This document shows positions 60,695 to 64,000 of a stretch of 64,000 bases of DNA, in pieces. A program made the translations under genes and the position numbers. The DNA is from Vibrio sp. SCSIO 43137 (GTDB lineage: Bacteria; Pseudomonadota; Gammaproteobacteria; Enterobacterales; Vibrionaceae): assembly GCF_028201475.1 (NCBI RefSeq), contig NZ_CP116383.1, forward strand, positions 310,001 to 374,000, written 5' to 3'. The notes beneath the pieces were generated by a model, which did not search any database, was not told the DNA's origin, and was given only the letters and a program-made list of their open reading frames with translations. The stretch's first letter is position 1. Every line of letters starts with the position of its first letter.

Positions 60695-61774
60695 ATGTCT
60701 GGATATCAATTTATACATATAGAAACTTACGCTAAAGTTTCTACCAAAAATGGTAAACCTTCGATGCAAAGCATTGTTAATGAAGCAATGAGAGTTGAAG
60801 GTTATTGTCGCCATGTTTTTCGACCTAAAACGCCTGAGATCTTATATGGTCTTGATCCTCGCCAATTACCAGCTTTAGCGTTGGAACGTGCATCAAAAAC
60901 TAAAGATCAGCTAGGGCGCAGCATAAGAAGTGACGCACCGCTTTTGTTAAGTGGGGTCATTAGTGTGCCAACTGACTCGGATGTTGATTTTAAAAAATTT
61001 CTCTCTTTGTCATTGACATACCTTAAACGCACGTATGGTAAAAACTTGGAATCCGTAATTCTACACCTTGACGAAGTACACCCTCATTTACACTATTACG
61101 CGATCCCCTCAGTGATTAATGACCGTTTCTCAATGGCTGAAATTCATTCAGGAATTAAAGCGAGGAATGAGTGCAAAGATCAAAGCTATTCAAAGAAAGC
61201 TAACGCTTACAAGAAAGCTATGAGGCAATTTCAAGATGACTTTTACACACAAGTTGGCTCTAAAATTGGTATGACAAGGCTTGGCCCCAAAATACAACGG
61301 TTGACCCGCAAAGAATGGAAAGCTCAGCAGGCTCAAGCAGAAGCTCTTTCTGTCGAGCTTTCAAAACTAAGAACTCAGCAGAGAAAATACAATCAAGCTA
61401 AAAAATCGGTTGAGGCAAGTGAGCGTCGAATCAAGCAACGAGAAACTGAGCTAACAGTTATCGAGAAAACCTCTTTCTTTCAGAATAAAGATAAACGGAA
61501 GAACGCTTATTTAAGAAAACGTCTTGCTCAAGCGGAAGAGTTGCTAGCGAAGAGTGATCAACATACAGACAGCTTGGAGGCCAAAAATTCAAGCTTTGTA
61601 CAAGAGTTGAAGACGATAAGAAAAGATAACAAAAGTTATCAACGAAGATTTGAGGCGATGGCGCACAAGCTGTTACTCAAAGATGAATATATTCTCAAAT
61701 TAAAACAACAACGTAGAGATAATAACTATGAAAAAACAAATTCTACATATGCAACAAGTCATTACGGCTGTTAA
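60695..61774 (+). CDS. mob: MOBV-family (Mob/Pre) relaxase
   Basis: Plasmid mobilisation/recombination protein that nicks oriT and pilots the strand into a conjugation channel supplied by another element. The MOBV metal motif HLDExxPHxH is exact: H124, D126, E127, H131, H133. An N-terminal segment EGYCRHVFRPKTPEILYG may contain the catalytic His (H40), as in Gram-negative Mob proteins; this is less certain. Residues about 205-335 form a charged coiled coil typical of Pre/Mob C-termini. The 359-residue length is within the family range. It is preceded by a candidate oriT and its 3' end overlaps a small gene. Confidence 0.88.
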   Translation: MSGYQFIHIETYAKVSTKNGKPSMQSIVNEAMRVEGYCRHVFRPKTPEILYGLDPRQLPALALERASKTKDQLGRSIRSDAPLLLSGVISVPTDSDVDFKKFLSLSLTYLKRTYGKNLESVILHLDEVHPHLHYYAIPSVINDRFSMAEIHSGIKARNECKDQSYSKKANAYKKAMRQFQDDFYTQVGSKIGMTRLGPKIQRLTRKEWKAQQAQAEALSVELSKLRTQQRKYNQAKKSVEASERRIKQRETELTVIEKTSFFQNKDKRKNAYLRKRLAQAEELLAKSDQHTDSLEAKNSSFVQELKTIRKDNKSYQRRFEAMAHKLLLKDEYILKLKQQRRDNNYEKTNSTYATSHYGC

Positions 61775-61976
61775 AAAACTAGCACCCGTCAACCAACGCG
61801 AGTACATAACCCTTATCTGGGCTATTGTTGAACATACCGCTATTCAGTCTCTTAAGGGTAGAGAAGAGCAAAATTCAATTTTAATGGACATTCGTGAGTA
61901 CGTTGATTTGCTCAATCAGAAGTATCCAATAGAACAGGATACAGAACGACAGTGTGAGAACAGCCGCTTACTTTAG
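61728..61976 (+). CDS. Small protein overlapping the relaxase 3' end
   Basis: 82 residues, family not recognised. The start lies 47 bp inside mob in another frame, with AGAGATAATAACT just upstream. The sequence is helical (ITAVKKLAPVNQREYITLIW, then VEHTAIQSLKG) and amphipathic with a charged tail. Overlap and spacing suggest translational coupling with mob, and a mobilisation accessory role is plausible but unproven. Confidence 0.55.
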   Translation: MKKQILHMQQVITAVKKLAPVNQREYITLIWAIVEHTAIQSLKGREEQNSILMDIREYVDLLNQKYPIEQDTERQCENSRLL

Positions 61977-61990
61977 AGTTACTAAAAAGT

Positions 61991-62013
61991 TGACCCTGCT
62001 GTAAGCAGGGTCA
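61991..62013. terminator. Hairpin between the mob region and the methyltransferase (first)
   Basis: Perfect 10-bp arms TGACCCTGCT/AGCAGGGTCA with loop GTA. On the minus strand it is followed shortly by five T, so it may terminate the methyltransferase transcript. On the plus strand there is no T-run. Confidence 0.55.
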
Positions 62014-62026
62014 GGTATCGTTTATT

Positions 62027-62043
62027 CACCACTGCAAGTGGTG
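62027..62043. repeat. Hairpin between the mob region and the methyltransferase (second)
   Basis: Perfect 7-bp arms CACCACT/AGTGGTG with loop GCA, 13 bp from the first. Together they form a pair with 3-nt loops, echoing the pair beside oriT. Confidence 0.55.
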
Positions 62044-62062
62044 GTGAGTCTGGCGAACAACA

Positions 62063-63787
62063 TTATTCTTTGGTTAGTTTGCCTGTATCAGGATCAATGC
62101 TGTAGCCTTTCTCATGTATTATCTGGGTGATATCGCTTAAGTCAATTTCGGCAATAGTGACACCCTCATACATGGCTGTACGCAAAATATCTAAGTATAT
62201 ATGGCTGGCGGTCAGCTCTTCATTGAAAGAAATATTCTGCATCGTTTTCTTGATAATTTCTATGCTTTCATTCCGAAGTTCATAGTCTATTGGCAAGCTG
62301 TCATCGCACTTCTGAACGGTAACAATAAGATCAAGTGTGACTACTTTTTCTGTTCCAGAATTTAGACCTTTAACACTACGTTGCCCTTTATCCAGAATGG
62401 TTATGTCTACAGGTTTATCTGTAAATCCAGCATCGCGAAGAGCTTGTTGAACTACTGCCCAAATAGAGCCTTGGCTGTTTCCAAATACTACTGATAAATG
62501 CCCTTTATTTTTTAGGACTCGACGAGCCTCCTTAAAAGCACCAGTTAGAATGCTTTGATAATGCTCTTTGCTTTTCGCCTTTTCTTTGCCTGTAGTACGC
62601 ATTACTGCTTCAGAGGTGTTGTCGGTATATTCACCTAGCCAAGCTTCGTGAAATAGGTTCATATCAGCGTAAAAAATGTTTGACCCAAAAGGGGGATCAG
62701 TAAACACAAGGTCAACAGAGTTGTCACGAAGGTGAGTCAGGTTGTCTGCTGAAGCTGTAACGTACTCTTGTTGTACTTCAGGTGAGTTACTTCTTTGATA
62801 ATCAGTTATTTGGCGATCTGCCTTTATCAGAGCGTTGATTTTTCGCTCGATCAACTCATATACATTCCACTCGTAGAACACTGGAGCAATATAGTAGTTT
62901 TGGATTGCCGCATTAAGTGGTGCTTTCTTGCTCCACTGATAACGTTTAGATGCCCTTGGAAGAATTGCAGTAAACGCAAACTTTAATTTTTGCTTTAGCT
63001 GTGCATCGTTAATCAGTTCAAAGCGCTGCCAAAGGTCATGCAATACGATGGCGTTCCGATGTGAGAAAAACTTGTGCGTTGATGTTAAGTTCCACTTTTT
63101 TAGTGCAGAACGTTTATACATCTCTCGGTCTTCAGGTATCTCTACACTCGGAAAGTACTCAAAGATATCTGACTGCTCAGCTTTCGCTATTTTCTCATAG
63201 TCAAACTTGGAAAGAGGCTGTTCAATTTGCTTTCCAGCAGTCCCTTTCATTGACACGACTACAGGCTCGTCTCTTAAAAACTTCGCTCCCTTTTTAACAA
63301 ATGTCTCATCACATGAAGGGCACTTGAGCTTCTTGGAGTCCCAGTTACAATCACGAAGCGCGTTGTAGTAGTTAATCTCATTTTTACAATGTCCACATTC
63401 ATAGACAAAAGACCAAATGGTTTTGCCGAATGTTATTTTTGAGTCGTCTTCTCCTCGGATCGTATTGTAATAATGGCCTACGGCTGCTTTACTTTCATTC
63501 AGTATTCTAAGAGCTTCAGCTTCAAATTCATGAGGGGAGACATCACTAAGGTAACCTGTGCCTATATGCTTTCCTAAACGTGATATATCACTGACTACAG
63601 CGTTTCTACCAGTCATTTTGGCAGCTACCGCTGTCATGCCAGAACCCGCAAAGATATCTACAACCATGTCACCTGGTTGGGTGTATTCCTCTATGAATGG
63701 GACGATAGCCATAACAGGCACTTTTGTTAGGTAACTATGTCCGTTATAGATTGAATCTGAACGGCCTACTTTCAAGATATCTTGCAT
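62063..63787 (-). CDS. DNA methyltransferase with internal zinc-ribbon-like motif
   Basis: 574-residue probable N6-adenine or N4-cytosine DNA methyltransferase. The AdoMet motif VVDIFAGSGMTAVAA is at residues 43-57 and the catalytic motif TDPPFGSNIFYADMN at 363-377, so motif I precedes motif IV with about 300 residues between. That insert contains a Cys4 pair, C131/C134 and C156/C159 (YECGHCKN...KCPSCDE), which looks like a zinc ribbon. This recalls Zn-ribbon adenine-specific methylases (COG1743-like), often in defence loci. No restriction gene is visible on the side present here; a divergent gene seems to begin at the window end. Confidence 0.85.
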   Translation of the reverse strand: MQDILKVGRSDSIYNGHSYLTKVPVMAIVPFIEEYTQPGDMVVDIFAGSGMTAVAAKMTGRNAVVSDISRLGKHIGTGYLSDVSPHEFEAEALRILNESKAAVGHYYNTIRGEDDSKITFGKTIWSFVYECGHCKNEINYYNALRDCNWDSKKLKCPSCDETFVKKGAKFLRDEPVVVSMKGTAGKQIEQPLSKFDYEKIAKAEQSDIFEYFPSVEIPEDREMYKRSALKKWNLTSTHKFFSHRNAIVLHDLWQRFELINDAQLKQKLKFAFTAILPRASKRYQWSKKAPLNAAIQNYYIAPVFYEWNVYELIERKINALIKADRQITDYQRSNSPEVQQEYVTASADNLTHLRDNSVDLVFTDPPFGSNIFYADMNLFHEAWLGEYTDNTSEAVMRTTGKEKAKSKEHYQSILTGAFKEARRVLKNKGHLSVVFGNSQGSIWAVVQQALRDAGFTDKPVDITILDKGQRSVKGLNSGTEKVVTLDLIVTVQKCDDSLPIDYELRNESIEIIKKTMQNISFNEELTASHIYLDILRTAMYEGVTIAEIDLSDITQIIHEKGYSIDPDTGKLTKE

Positions 63788-63976
63788 AGTCTTTGAATTT
63801 TCTCATTGGCAAAAAATATAAGCTTCTGAGTATACGACAATGGTGGTGCTTTAACTAGAGTGAGGTGAATCCCAATAAGACACGATTGACTGGTCATACC
63901 AGACATGTTTGTCGTGTTATCGCAGTGCTTATGCAAATAGTTTGATTGCTGAATTTGCAAAAGGCATGAGATAGAA
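63788..63976. promoter_or_regulatory. Divergent regulatory region, methyltransferase / next gene
   Basis: 189 bp, AT-rich, between two probable divergent starts. Short dyads (CTGG-TCATA-CCAG, GACA-TGTTT-GTC around 63890-63915) could be operators; they are too short to be sure. Confidence 0.35.
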
Positions 63977-64000
63977 ATGAACAAAAATGAACTAATGTGG
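63977..64000 (+). CDS. Possible start of a divergent gene, cut by window end
   Basis: ATG at 63977 opens a frame MNKNELMW that is still open at the last base. A GAG in GCATGAGATAG lies a few bases upstream as a weak ribosome-binding site. Divergence from a methyltransferase makes a restriction or defence gene plausible, but eight codons cannot identify it. Confidence 0.35.

Noticed and set aside
63772..63984. 70-codon minus-strand frame upstream of the methyltransferase
   Set aside because: Overlaps the methyltransferase start and occupies the divergent promoter region; no ribosome-binding site or family features.

Overview
The window looks like a Vibrionaceae (Vibrio-type) chromosome. The evidence is an MshQ pilus gene directly upstream of mreBCD, the gene order mreBCD-maf-rng-yhdP-nit-tldD, a yjgA/pmbA/mgtE junction, the npr-rapZ-ptsN-hpf-rpoN-lptBAC-kdsCD block next to mlaFEDCB-ibaG-murA, and a valS-holC-pepA / lptFG neighbourhood. 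Base composition is moderate and most of the first 58 kb is densely packed core genome.

Layout. 1-13.2 kb (+): tail of mshQ, then cell-shape genes mreBCD, maf, rng (RNase G), yhdP, a nitrilase-family amidase and tldD. 13.3-24.6 kb: yjgA (-), pmbA (+), then a long minus-strand run mgtE, npr, rapZ, ptsN, hpf, rpoN, lptB, lptA, lptC, kdsC, kdsD and a CaCA exchanger. 24.9-30.2 kb (+): the Mla phospholipid-transport operon, ibaG, murA and a PlsC-like acyltransferase. 30.3-41.1 kb (-): a nitrogen/pyrimidine block read as arcA2, yfcC-type transporter, arcA1, arcC, argF, pyrL-pyrB-pyrI, an ArgR-family regulator and ridA. It combines the arginine deiminase route (arginine to citrulline to ornithine plus carbamoyl phosphate to ATP) with aspartate transcarbamoylase, which uses the same carbamoyl phosphate. 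41.7-58.4 kb: rraB, a chemoreceptor whose terminator is interrupted by an IS4-family element, a GH2-fold orphan, a GNAT acetyltransferase, valS, holC, pepA, lptFG, an RDD membrane protein, two periplasmic binding proteins and a subtilisin-like protease.

58.9-64 kb is different. A strong tRNA promoter is followed by the 5' half of a tRNA-Leu gene broken at the anticodon loop and then by an intact tRNA-Leu(CAA). Beyond the tRNA terminator the DNA becomes AT-rich and accessory. It holds an unrecognised 268-aa protein, a hairpin-rich non-coding stretch containing a MOBV-type oriT, a MOBV relaxase with an overlapping small gene, paired hairpins, and a DNA methyltransferase with a Cys4 zinc-binding motif. 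A divergent gene appears to start at the last bases of the window. This is probably an integrated mobilizable element or defence/modification island whose other end is outside the window.

The least ordinary observations are the MOBV oriT and paired hairpins around the relaxase, the methyltransferase with an unseen divergent partner, the duplicated arginine deiminases beside an ArgR paralogue with an Asp-to-Asn change in its effector motif, the predicted pyrL attenuator, and the IS that split a terminator hairpin and carries a terminator at each end. All family assignments come from reading motifs and gene order; no database search was run.
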